Shown: piece after piece, positions 44,569 through 52,540 of the stretch
Layout: each line of letters opens with the position of its first letter
Numbering within the stretch: position 1 is the stretch's first letter
DNA from: Acidobacteriota bacterium
Lineage (GTDB): Bacteria; Acidobacteriota; Polarisedimenticolia; J045
Assembly (NCBI GenBank): GCA_025456425.1
Contig: JALOKP010000004.1
Coordinates: 1 to 58,831 of the forward strand
DNA: 58,831 bases
Direction: 5' to 3'
Notes under the pieces: model-generated
The model's database searches: none
What the model was told of the DNA's origin: nothing
The model's input: only the letters and a program-made list of their open reading frames with translations
Made by a program: the position numbers and the translations under genes

Positions 44569-45318
44569 CTAGCTCCCCTGCGGGGTGCAGACACTGGGCT
44601 GGCCGACGCAGGTATAGCCGGGCTCGACGAGGCAGGCGGCGGAGCAGCCGTCGCCGGAGTTGGCGTTGAAGTCGTCGCAGGTTTCGCCCGGGTCGAGCGC
44701 GCCGTCGCCGCAGGCGGGCTGCGGGGTGCAGACACTGGGCTGGCCGACGCAGGTATAGCCGGGCTCGACGAGGCAGGCGGCGGAGCAGCCGTCGCCGGGG
44801 TTGGCGTTGAAGTCGTCGCAGGTTTCGCCCGGGTCGAGCGCGCCGTCGCCGCAGGCGGGCTGAGAGCTGCAGGATGCGACGCTCTTCGCGCGACAACTCG
44901 CCACTCCCAGCGGCCGCTCGGTGCCCGCGCTCGCACTACCGTAGGAGCCCCCATTCGTCCCGTTGTGAGGCACGATGAAGTAGTACCGGCTACCCGTAGC
45001 CGCCGCGATCGTGACGCCCGTCGCCCCGCCGGTGGAGCAGAGCACAGGCACGTGGGTCGTGAAGTTCCCCAACATGCCCTCGTACACCTCGTAGTCGGTG
45101 TCCGTCACACGGCACGACTGGTCCCAGTTCAGAACCAGCCCATCCGGCGCCGACGGGCTTCGCGCGATCGTGAACGGGGCACCCGGAACCGTCGCTCCGG
45201 TCGGTACGGCGCCGGCCGGTAGATGCTGCGGACCGGCGGCGTTCGACACCGACGAGAACAGGAGGCCGGAAGCCAAGGCCAGGACGAGCGCAGTACCGAC
45301 ACGCAGCAGAACGAACAT
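44569..45318 (-). CDS. Secreted protein with Myxococcus-type Cys-rich repeats (DUF4215)
   Basis: This 249-residue protein has a signal peptide (MFVLLRVGTALVLALASGLL, cleaved near SNA). A fibronectin-III-like domain (~28-140; WDQSCRVTDTDYEVYEGML) is followed by two C-terminal Cys-rich repeats of 47 residues. Each has CGDGALDPGETCDDFNAN, a GDGCSAACLVEPGYTC loop and VCTP, the calcium-binding DUF4215 pattern common in Myxococcota surface proteins. The two repeats differ by a single residue. The gene lies inside the inverted-repeat element and may be its cargo. Function is likely adhesion or surface display. Confidence 0.85.
   Translation of the reverse strand: MFVLLRVGTALVLALASGLLFSSVSNAAGPQHLPAGAVPTGATVPGAPFTIARSPSAPDGLVLNWDQSCRVTDTDYEVYEGMLGNFTTHVPVLCSTGGATGVTIAAATGSRYYFIVPHNGTNGGSYGSASAGTERPLGVASCRAKSVASCSSQPACGDGALDPGETCDDFNANPGDGCSAACLVEPGYTCVGQPSVCTPQPACGDGALDPGETCDDFNANSGDGCSAACLVEPGYTCVGQPSVCTPQGS
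44578..44859. repeat. 141-bp direct duplication
   Basis: Copies at 44578-44718 and 44719-44859 match except for one base (Ser/Pro codon change). They encode the two Cys-rich repeats. The near identity points to a recent tandem duplication. Confidence 0.9.
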
Positions 45319-45501
45319 CGCGGCCCCTCACTAATGGAAATCCTCGGGGAGGTAATTCGCCCATCGAGCGAGGAGGGAAAGCTCCTCCGGGGGTGTATCG
45401 ATCCCGGGCCCGCGACTGACCAGTACGTTCTCCGGCGGCCACCGCTCCGGGCACAACGGCCTTCCGTCCTTCCGAAGTGCGGTAGCTGTCCCCGGATAGA
45501 C

Positions 45502-45573
45502 CGACTTACCGACTTACGGTAGCTGTCCCCGGATAGACCGGCTTACCGACTTACGGTAGCTGTCCCCGGTTTC
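45502..45573 (-). repeat. Right 72-bp terminal inverted repeat
   Basis: It is the inverted partner of 44459-44530, differing at one base (45541). Units lie at 45533-45569 and 45496-45532, plus a 16-bp partial unit at 45480-45495. It abuts the stop codon of the response-regulator gene. Confidence 0.92.
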
Positions 45574-46989
45574 TTAGGCGTCGTAGGTGGGCTGGCCGCG
45601 CTGGATCCGCTTCAGTTTCTCGACGAAGGTCGTGCGCTTGAGGTCCAGCAGCTGCGCCGCGCGGGCCTTGTTGCCGCGGGTCAGTTCGAGGCTCTGCAGG
45701 ATCAGGTTGCGCTCGATCTCGGAGACGACGCTGCGGAAGTCGAGGCCGTCCTCGGTGACCTGCACGGAGCCGGCGGGGGCCAGCGACTGGCCGTCGAGCT
45801 CGACCGGCAGGTCGGCGGCGTCGACGAAGGCGCGGCCGCCCGACATCACGGTGGCGTACTCGATCGTGTTCTCCAGCTCGCGCACGTTGCCCGGCCACTC
45901 GTGGCGCATCAGCACGCGCATCGCGTTTTGCGACAGCTCCTTGGCCGGCAGGCGGTTGCGCGCGGCGTACTTGGCGACGAAGTGCGCCGCCAGCAGCGGC
46001 ACGTCCGAGCGCCGCTCGCGCAGCGGCGGGACGAAGACCGGGATCACGTTGAGGCGGTAGAAGAGGTCCTCACGGAACTCGCCACGCTCGACCTTCGCCC
46101 GCAGGTCCTCGTTGCTGGCGGCCACGACGCGGACGTCGATCGGGATCGCCGCAGTGCCGCCGACCCGCGACACCTGCCGACTCTGCAGCACGCGCAGCAG
46201 CTTGACCTGGAGGTCGGGTCGCATCGTCCCGATCTCGTCCAGGAACAGCGTGCCGCCGCGCGCCAGCTCGAAGCGGCCGGGCTTGTCGCGGTCGGCCCCG
46301 GTGTAGGCGCCGCGCACGTGGCCGAACAGTTCGGACTCGATCAGGTTCTCGGGGATCGCGCCGCAGTGCACGGCGACCAGCCGCCCGCTGCGGCGCACCG
46401 GGTGGTGGTGGTGCAGGGCGTGAACGATCAGCTCCTTGCCGACGCCGCTCTCGCCGGTGATCAGCACCGTGCTGTCGACCTGCGTCACCTTGTCGAGCAG
46501 CTGGAACATCCGCTGCATCGAAGGGCTCTTGCCGATGATCCGGTCGAAGCCGGAGCGCTCGGCCAGCTCGGTCCGCAGCTGCGCGTTCTCCTCGCGCAGC
46601 GCGCGGGTGTCGGCCGCCCGCTCGAGCGCGAACCGCAGCTGGCTCATCGCGAACGGCTTGGGGAGGTAGTCGGCGGCCCCCTCGCGCATCGCCTGGACGG
46701 CGGTCTCGATCGAGCCGAAGCCGGTCATGATCAGCACGATCAGGCCGGGGAAGTGCTCGCGGGCCTGGCGGGCCAGGTCGAGGCCGTCCTGGCCGGGGAG
46801 CTTGACGTCGGTGACCAGGACATCGGCCGGCTCCTCGACCAGCAGTTGGAAGGCCCGCTCGGCGCTCTCGGCGCCGCGCACCCTGTGTCCCAGCTCCGCG
46901 AGGTAACCGACGATCGTCTGCAGCAGGCCCGGGTCGTCTTCCGCCACCACGATGTGAAAGCGCTCGCTCTCCCTCGGCATGCTCCCCAT
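45574..46989 (-). CDS. Sigma-54 response regulator (FlrC/NtrC type)
   Basis: This 471-residue regulator has a receiver domain (~10-125; VVAEDDPGLLQ, phospho-Asp in VLVTDVKLPGQDG, LIMTGFG and YLPKPFA). An AAA+ domain (~150-385) has Walker A GESGVGKE, the sigma-54 loop GAYTGA (a normal variant), Walker B GGTLFLDE and FREDLFYRLNV. The C-terminal Fis-type helix is in RGNKARAAQLLDLKRTTFVE. It is divergent from the TPR-fliF-fliG-motE run, which has two sigma-54 promoters. That placement makes it a flagellar-type activator; its partner kinase is not in the window. ATG at 46989 or 46980. Confidence 0.94.
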   Translation of the reverse strand: MGSMPRESERFHIVVAEDDPGLLQTIVGYLAELGHRVRGAESAERAFQLLVEEPADVLVTDVKLPGQDGLDLARQAREHFPGLIVLIMTGFGSIETAVQAMREGAADYLPKPFAMSQLRFALERAADTRALREENAQLRTELAERSGFDRIIGKSPSMQRMFQLLDKVTQVDSTVLITGESGVGKELIVHALHHHHPVRRSGRLVAVHCGAIPENLIESELFGHVRGAYTGADRDKPGRFELARGGTLFLDEIGTMRPDLQVKLLRVLQSRQVSRVGGTAAIPIDVRVVAASNEDLRAKVERGEFREDLFYRLNVIPVFVPPLRERRSDVPLLAAHFVAKYAARNRLPAKELSQNAMRVLMRHEWPGNVRELENTIEYATVMSGGRAFVDAADLPVELDGQSLAPAGSVQVTEDGLDFRSVVSEIERNLILQSLELTRGNKARAAQLLDLKRTTFVEKLKRIQRGQPTYDA

Positions 46990-47226
46990 TCCCCTTCCGC
47001 CCCGTCCCGTTTTTCCGTCCGTGTGCGGGTTGTCGTCGCCTGCGCGGTGTCTTCAAGGAATACATAGGCGGCGCGGAGCGAGTGTCAAGACTTCGACCAC
47101 CGGGCGCGGATCCCCGCCGGGGCGTCGGCGGACCGACGCTCCGGCAGCGCCCGGGTGGCCCGACCGGCCGCCGACAAGCTCCATTTCCGCAACGAGTTGC
47201 GCCCGCCCCGCGGACCGCGGCCGCAA

Positions 47227-47241
47227 GGCACGGCGCTTGCT
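47227..47241 (+). promoter_or_regulatory. Sigma-54 promoter before the TPR gene
   Basis: GGCACGGCGCTTGCT has GG at 47227-47228, ten bases, then GC at 47239-47240. Transcription should begin near 47252, about 28 bases before the GTG start at 47280. The divergent neighbour encodes a sigma-54 regulator. Confidence 0.82.
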
Positions 47242-47279
47242 GCCTCGAGCGGCTGGCCCGTGGGCCCTCGGAGTCGATC

Positions 47280-48521
47280 GTGCGGAAGCTCCTCCCGCTC
47301 GGACTGCTGCTCGTGTCCGCCGCCGCGGCCGCCGTGCTCGGCGCGCGCGCGGCCGGCGAGCCCTCCGCGCGCCAGCGGCTCGCGGCGCTCGACCGGAGCG
47401 GGGCGGCGCCCGCGGACGAGGTCGCGCGGCTTGCACGCGAGGCGCTGGCGAGCGCGCCCGGCGACGCGACGCTGCTCTGGCGCCGCGGCGACGCGCGCCG
47501 CCGGCTGGGCCAGGACGACCTGGCGCTGGCCGACCTGCAGCAGCTGATCCGGACCGCACCCGGCTCGCCGTACGCCGTGCGCGCGCAGCGCGCGCTGCCG
47601 GTGCTGCTCGCACGCGTCGGGCTGGACGGCGAGGCAGCCGAAGCGGACGAGGCGCTGATCGCCGGGCGGCTGGCCGACCCGGTCGCGGTGCTGCCGCGGC
47701 TGGCCGAGACCTACGCGCGGATGGGACGCTCGCAGGAACTGCTCGAGACGATCGGCCGGCTGCGCGCGCTCGACCGCGCGCGCGCCGACGCCGACCCCGA
47801 CCTGGCGTGGCTGGAAGCGGACGCGCTCGAGCGGCGCGGGCCGCCACGCGAGGCGGCGGCGGTGATGCTGGCCTTCGCCGAGCGCTTCCCGGGTGACCGG
47901 CGCCGCGGCGAGGCGCTGGTGCGTGCGGCGCGGGCCCGGGCGGAAACGGGGGAGCTGGCGCAGGCGATCGAACTGGCCGGTCGCGCGGTCGCGGAGCCGC
48001 TGCCGCCGGCCTCCGCGGCGTGGGTGCGCGTCGCGCGGGCCGAGCTGTTCGAGCGCGCGGGGCGCTCGCGCGAGGCCTCGGACGACCTTCGCGCGGCGCT
48101 GGAATCGGGCGCCGACGAGGCGACGATCGAGCGCGTGCTGTCGCGCTACGTCGACATCGAGATGGAACGGCGCGGCACCGAGGGGGCGCTGACGGCGCTG
48201 GCCGCGCTGGTGTCCGGGGGGCGGCCGGCCGTGGCCGGGCCGGCGAAGCGGCGGATGGAAGCGCTGCTCGAGGGGCTCGCGGCCTCGCGCCCGACCGCGC
48301 CTGACCGCGCGGCGTTCCTGGTCGCACTGGCCGGCCGGGCCGACCCGGCGCTGGCGGTTCCGCCGGCACTGCGGCTCGCGGCCGCGCAGCTGTGGGAGGG
48401 GGTCGGGGACTGCGCGCGCGCCGCGCGCACCTACCGGGAACTGGCGTCGGCCGGCCCGCCGGTCGACGGCGAGGCGGAGCGGGGACTCGAGCGCTGCCGG
48501 GCCGGGGCGTCAACGCCATGA
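47280..48521 (+). CDS. Secreted or anchored TPR-repeat protein
   Basis: This 413-residue protein starts at GTG 47280 (VRKLLPLGLLLVSAAAAAVL), giving an N-terminal signal or anchor helix. Alanine-rich helical hairpins of TPR type follow, for example GDATLLWRRGDARRRLGQDD and LAETYARMGRSQELLETIGR. There is no enzymatic motif. Driven by a sigma-54 promoter and directly upstream of fliF, it is a candidate flagellar assembly or periplasmic scaffold protein, but the family cannot be named. A second sigma-54 promoter lies 63 bases after its stop. Confidence 0.8.
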   Translation: MRKLLPLGLLLVSAAAAAVLGARAAGEPSARQRLAALDRSGAAPADEVARLAREALASAPGDATLLWRRGDARRRLGQDDLALADLQQLIRTAPGSPYAVRAQRALPVLLARVGLDGEAAEADEALIAGRLADPVAVLPRLAETYARMGRSQELLETIGRLRALDRARADADPDLAWLEADALERRGPPREAAAVMLAFAERFPGDRRRGEALVRAARARAETGELAQAIELAGRAVAEPLPPASAAWVRVARAELFERAGRSREASDDLRAALESGADEATIERVLSRYVDIEMERRGTEGALTALAALVSGGRPAVAGPAKRRMEALLEGLAASRPTAPDRAAFLVALAGRADPALAVPPALRLAAAQLWEGVGDCARAARTYRELASAGPPVDGEAERGLERCRAGASTP

Positions 48522-48584
48522 CGCCCACGGGGCGAGAGCGCCGTCCGACCGGCGCAAACGGCCCGGAAACCGCGGGGTTTCCGC

Positions 48585-48599
48585 GGCACGCCGCTTGCT
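48585..48599 (+). promoter_or_regulatory. Sigma-54 promoter before fliF
   Basis: GGCACGCCGCTTGCT has GG at 48585-48586, ten bases, then GC at 48597-48598. Transcription should begin near 48610, leaving a leader of about 50 bases to the fliF ATG at 48662. It matches the two other sigma-54 promoters almost base for base. Confidence 0.85.
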
Positions 48600-48661
48600 C
48601 ACTCCAGAGGGGATGGTGCGGGCCGGCCGGCCCGCGCCGCGGAAGGGACTGAGGTCGAGCC

Positions 48662-49714
48662 ATGCCGCCGCCACTCGTCGAGCCGTTCGCCGCCGCAGGG
48701 AAGGCCCTGGCGCCCCGCCCGCGCCTGGCCCTGGCCGTCGCGCTGGCGCTGACCCTCACCGCCGCCGGCGCGGTCGCGATCTGGGCGCAGCCGGAGCCGG
48801 CCGGGCCGGCGGGACCGCCGCCGGCCGGGACAGCGCCGGAACAGGACGCGCCGCAGGGGGACGCGCCGGGCCTCCGGCAGCAGATCGCGCTGCGCGCCGC
48901 GCTCGAGCGCGACGTCGACGGCAAGGTCGCGCGGGTGCTCGAGCCGCTCGTCGGCAGCGGCGGGTTCGTGGTCCGGACGACCGCGGAGATGGACTTCGCG
49001 AAGGTACTGCGGCGCGAGAAGAGCATCGATCCGGACAGCGCCGTGGTCCTGACCGAGGAGCGTTCGAAGGAGAAGCCGGCGGGTGCCTCCGAGCGCCAGG
49101 AGCAGCGCGCGAGCTACGAGTACTCGGTCCGCGAGTCGTCGATCGAGCAGCCGGCGGGGCAGCTGCTGCGGCTGTCGGTCGCGGTGCTGGTCGACCAGAG
49201 CCGGAGCGACGACGCCGGGGTCGACGAGCCCACCGCAACGCCCGGGGCCGGGCCGCGCGCGACGCCGCGCAGCGACGAGGAGATCGCGCAGATCGAGGAG
49301 CTGATCAAGGGGGCGATCGGTTTCGACGCGCGGCGCGGCGACCGCGTCACGGTCGAGCAAGTCGCGTTCCGGCGCGCGCCGGTCGTGACCCCCGCGGTGG
49401 GCCTCGATCCGCGCTCCTGGCCGCCGCGCGTGATGGGGGTCGCGCTGTTCGTGCTGGCGCTGGTGGCCTTCGCCCTGCTGGCGCGGCCGCTGCTCGCGCT
49501 GCTGCGCCCGGCAACGGCGAGCGGCGCGGCGCCGGGCACGGCGGGCGGCCTGCAGCCGGCCGCGGCCGCCTCCGGCGCGCTGCCGCCCGGGCGGCCCTCG
49601 CCGGTCGAGGCGCTGCGGCAGCGGCTCGCCGCCGTCGCCGTCGAGGAGCCGGAGGGGATGGCGCAGACGCTGCGGGTCTGGCTCCACGAGTCGCGCCGCG
49701 AGCGGCAGCCATGA
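48662..49714 (+). CDS. fliF: FliF-like flagellar MS-ring protein lacking RBM1/RBM2
   Basis: FliF forms the MS ring of the flagellar basal body. This protein has 350 residues, against the usual 520-560. It keeps membrane helix 1 (~22-41), the third ring-building domain (~70-238: GKVARVLEPLVGSG, TTAEMDF, IDPDSAVVLTEER, RRGDRVTVEQVAF), helix 2 (~257-281) and the FliG-binding C-terminus (EPEGMAQTLRVWLHE). The YscJ-like RBM1 and RBM2 domains between residues ~45 and 70 are gone, replaced by a Pro/Ala-rich linker, with the frame intact. The ATG at 48662 is used. It overlaps fliG by four bases. Confidence 0.87.
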   Translation: MPPPLVEPFAAAGKALAPRPRLALAVALALTLTAAGAVAIWAQPEPAGPAGPPPAGTAPEQDAPQGDAPGLRQQIALRAALERDVDGKVARVLEPLVGSGGFVVRTTAEMDFAKVLRREKSIDPDSAVVLTEERSKEKPAGASERQEQRASYEYSVRESSIEQPAGQLLRLSVAVLVDQSRSDDAGVDEPTATPGAGPRATPRSDEEIAQIEELIKGAIGFDARRGDRVTVEQVAFRRAPVVTPAVGLDPRSWPPRVMGVALFVLALVAFALLARPLLALLRPATASGAAPGTAGGLQPAAAASGALPPGRPSPVEALRQRLAAVAVEEPEGMAQTLRVWLHESRRERQP

Positions 49715-50742
49715 GCGAGCCGGCGCTGAGCGGCACCCAGAAGGCCGCGATCCTGATGGCGCTGATCGGCGAAGAGGCCGCGGGGAGCGTGCTGCGCCAC
49801 CTCGAGCCGGAGGAGATCCGCCAGGTCACGCTGGAGATCGCGAAGATCCGGATGATCGACCCGCTGGCCTCGGCCGGGGTGCTGCGCGAGTTCGCCGAGC
49901 TGGCGGCCGGCGAGCGCGGCCTGCAGCCGGCGGGACCGAAGCTGGCGCGCAAGCTGCTGCAGCTCACGATGCCGGGCGAGGTCGATCGGCTGGTGCGCGA
50001 TCCCGAGCGGCAGCGGATCGCCGGCGACGAGGACGAGTACGATGAGGCGCGGCTCCCCGAGCTGCCGGCGCCGCTGCTGCGGGCGTCGTCGCGCCGGCTC
50101 TCCGTGCTGCTGGCCGAGGAGGCGCCGCAGACCGTGGCCCTCGTGCTGGCGCACCTGCCGCCGCGCAAGGCGGCGCGCGTCCTGCAGTTGCTGCCGGCCG
50201 AGCGCCGGCTCGAGGCGACGCGCCGGATGGCGACGATCCGCGAGATCCGGCCCGACGTGGTCCAGCGCGTGGCGCAGGTCCTGCTGGACCGGCTGGCCGA
50301 CCTGGGCGAGGAGCCGCTGGTGCCGGTCAACGGCGTGCAGGCTGCGGCCGAGGCGCTGACCCGGATGGGTCGGCCCGCCGGGCGGGAGATCGTCGAGGCG
50401 ATGGCCGGCGAGTTCCCGGACCTGTCGCGGCAGTTGCGCGAGCTGCTCTACACCTTCGACATCCTGCGCGGCCTCGGCGACCGCGACGCGCAGGAGGTGC
50501 TGCGGCAGGTCGACCGCACCACGCTGGCGCTGGCGCTGAAGGGGGGCGATCCCGAGGTGACGCAGCTCTTCCTGCGCAACATGTCCGAGCGTGCGGCGCA
50601 GATGCTGGCAGAGGAGATGGACCTGGCCGGGGCGCCGCGCCTGGCCGAAATCGAGCAGGCTCAGCGGACGATCGTCGAGCTGGTGCTGCGGCTCGAGGCC
50701 GAGGGGCTGGTCGTGCTGGAGGAGCCGGCCGGTGTCGCCTAG
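49711..50742 (+). CDS. fliG: Flagellar motor switch protein FliG
   Basis: FliG couples the rotor to the stator and binds FliF. This 343-residue protein has all three domains: the FliF-binding N-terminus (SGTQKAAILMALIGEEAAG, then LEPEEIRQVTLEIAKI), the middle domain (LLAEEAPQTVALVLAHLPPR) and the torque domain (LFLRNMSERAAQMLAEEMDL, then RLAEIEQAQRTIVELVLRLE). Charged torque-helix residues are largely kept. The ATG at 49711 overlaps the fliF stop; its own stop overlaps motE by 11 bases. Length is normal. Confidence 0.96.
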   Translation: MSEPALSGTQKAAILMALIGEEAAGSVLRHLEPEEIRQVTLEIAKIRMIDPLASAGVLREFAELAAGERGLQPAGPKLARKLLQLTMPGEVDRLVRDPERQRIAGDEDEYDEARLPELPAPLLRASSRRLSVLLAEEAPQTVALVLAHLPPRKAARVLQLLPAERRLEATRRMATIREIRPDVVQRVAQVLLDRLADLGEEPLVPVNGVQAAAEALTRMGRPAGREIVEAMAGEFPDLSRQLRELLYTFDILRGLGDRDAQEVLRQVDRTTLALALKGGDPEVTQLFLRNMSERAAQMLAEEMDLAGAPRLAEIEQAQRTIVELVLRLEAEGLVVLEEPAGVA

Positions 50743-51325
50743 ACGCGCGCTGGTCGCGGCCGCGGCGGTGGCGCTGGCGATCAACGCGCTGCTGGCCGTC
50801 GACGCGCTGACGGTGGGGCTGCTGGTGCCCCGCGCGGAAGCGCGGGCGCCTGTGGCGGCGCGGGCCGGGGCCGGGGCCGGCGTCGGCGAGGCCGCGACCG
50901 CGTCCCGGACCGGGGTCGCCGGGGCGGAGGCCGGCGCGGCGGAAGCGGAGGCCGCCTACCGCGCGCTGGTCGCCGAGTTGACGCGGCAGAAGCAGGCGCT
51001 CGACCGGCGTGCGGCGGCGCTGGCGGAGCGCGAGCAGCGGGTCGCCGGGGCGCAGCAGGCGCTGCAGGCGCGCGGGGGCGCGCCGGAGTCGCCCTCCGGC
51101 TTCGAGCGGCTGGTCCGGGCCTACGAGGCGATGGACCCCGACAACGCCGCCGCCGCGCTGGCGTCGCTCTACGGGAAGGAGCGGCAGGCCGTGACCGAGA
51201 TCCTGCTGGGGATGAAGCCGCGGCAAGCAGCGGCGGTGCTGGACGCGCTCGCGGCGCGCGCGCCGTCGGTGGCCGCCGAGCTGTCGTTGGCGGCGTGGCA
51301 GCGGGAGCGCGGACAGCGCCCTTAG
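50732..51325 (+). CDS. MotE/FlbB-like flagellar protein
   Basis: This 197-residue protein has an N-terminal helix (VSPRRALVAAAAVALAINAL), a coiled coil (~70-115; LTRQKQALDRRAAALAEREQ) and a C-terminal MgtE-N-like domain (YEAMDPDNAAAALASLYGKE, then EILLGMKPRQAAAVLDAL). This is the MotE/FlbB architecture, a periplasmic chaperone for the motor stator. It starts at GTG 50732 inside the end of fliG. The usual fliH-fliI-fliJ genes do not follow; a decayed transposase starts 130 bases later. Confidence 0.83.
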   Translation: MSPRRALVAAAAVALAINALLAVDALTVGLLVPRAEARAPVAARAGAGAGVGEAATASRTGVAGAEAGAAEAEAAYRALVAELTRQKQALDRRAAALAEREQRVAGAQQALQARGGAPESPSGFERLVRAYEAMDPDNAAAALASLYGKERQAVTEILLGMKPRQAAAVLDALAARAPSVAAELSLAAWQRERGQRP

Positions 51326-51456
51326 GGAAATGGGTGTGCCTCGCCACATCCCCGTCCGCCTTGCTCCTCAACGAGTTGCGCTCCTGTGCAGGATACCCGA
51401 AGCGCCCGCGGACGAGTCCGGTTGCCCTCCCTCCCGACCGCCATCATCGTGCGTGG

Positions 51457-52227
51457 ATGCTCAGCCACGCTCTGGCCGTCGCCCGGGCTTTCCTCGCGAT
51501 CTTCGCCTGCCGGGCCGACCTGATCCTGGAGAACCTCGCGCTCCGACAGCAGGTCGCTGTCCTCCAACGGAAGCAACCTCGACCGCGTCTCCGCGCGTTC
51601 GATGAGGTCCTGAAGCTCGGGCTCGAGGTCTCCGAGCGCACCGTATCGCGCACCATGCCCCGGCGCCCGACCCATCCCGACGAATCGCCACGATCGACTT
51701 CTTCACCGTCCCCACCGCCACGTGCCGCGTACTCTACGTCTTCTTCGTCGTCCACGACACTCGGCGCGAGCTGATGCACTTCCGTGTCACCGGCCATCCG
51801 ACGGCGGCCTGGATCACGCAGCAACTCCGCGAGGCGTTCCCCTACGGCCAGGCCCCGCGCTACCTGATCCTCGACCGTGACGCCAAGTACGGCCACGAGG
51901 TCCTCACCGCGATCCACCACTTGGTCATCACACCAAAAGCAGATCACGACTCGCAGTCCCTGGCAGAACGGAGTCGCCGAGAGAATCGTCAGCACCGCAC
52001 GCGCCGAGCTTCTCGATCACGTCATCGTCCTCACCGAGAAGCACTTGCAGCGCCTCCTGGCCGGCTTCGCCTCTTACTACCTCAACGACCTGTCGCACTT
52101 GTTCCTGGAGAAGGAGACGCCCGCGGTGCGCGTCGTGGAGCCGAAGCCGCATCCAGCCGCCGAGGTCATCGCTCTGCCTCGCCTCGGCGGGCTTCACCAT
52201 CGCTACGCTTGGTGCTGCGCGGCCTGA
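51457..52227 (+). pseudogene. Decayed integrase-core (DDE) transposase
   Basis: Three segments in different frames belong to one rve-type transposase. 51457-~51680 gives MLSHALAVARAFLAIFACRA and, after an internal deletion, KLGLEVSERTVSRTMPRRP. ~51682-51960 gives DFFTVPTATCRVLYVFFVVH, WITQQLREAFPYGQAPRYL and ILDRDAKYGHEVL. ~51950-52227 gives SPWQNGVAERIVSTARAELL and LDHVIVLTEKHL. At least two frameshifts and one deletion make it non-functional. No clear terminal repeats were found. It lies straight after motE, where the flagellar cluster appears to stop. Confidence 0.85.
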
Positions 52228-52540
52228 GGGTTCTGCTCGACAAGTCCACTGCTGCGGTCTCGTTATGGAGGGCGTGTGCTCTTGCAGGAACACGCACCGC
52301 CGCCACCGCTGTCAGCCGGTGGGCATGACCGGCGCCGGCACACCGAGGGGCGCGTCCGGCCGGCGTGTCAACCTACCATCGCGAGCCGCGCGAGCCATCA
52401 CGGGTGCCCGGACTCGATTGTGCCGCGGGACAGGGGAAACGCGGCCAATACCGGCTATCCGCGTCGTCATTGCCCGTCGCGATGGGCGTACAATTGGCAG
52501 CTAGCGCGGGACTTCCCGATCCGGCGCGGAGGGGGGCAAG
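52228..52540. other. Spacer between transposase remnant and secreted-protein gene
   Basis: No gene is supported in these 313 bases. A TACAAT near 52486-52491 could be a -10 element. GGAGGGGGG (52528-52536) is the ribosome site for the ATG at 52541. Confidence 0.5.

Larger units (their letters stand above)
44459..45573. mobile_element. 1115-bp element with 72-bp inverted ends and a passenger gene
   Basis: The element fits exactly between the stop codons of two convergent genes. Its ends are 72-bp inverted repeats made of 37-bp units; the right end has an extra partial unit at 45480-45495. It carries one gene (44569-45318) and no transposase, so it would have to move in trans. The GGGGACAGCTACC core recalls REP-type repeats tied to RAYT transposases; this link is inference. 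No target duplication is visible. Confidence 0.7.

Noticed and set aside
44459-45573. 37-bp repeats as a CRISPR array
   Set aside because: Units are directly abutting without spacers and are inverted at the two ends; no cas gene is present.
48595-49710. Upstream extension of fliG through fliF
   Set aside because: FliG homology begins at the ATG at 49711, which overlaps the fliF stop as a coupled start.
52271-52285. Sigma-54 promoter ahead of the broken secreted gene
   Set aside because: GGCGTGTGCTCTTGC has 11 bases between GG and GC and no CACG.
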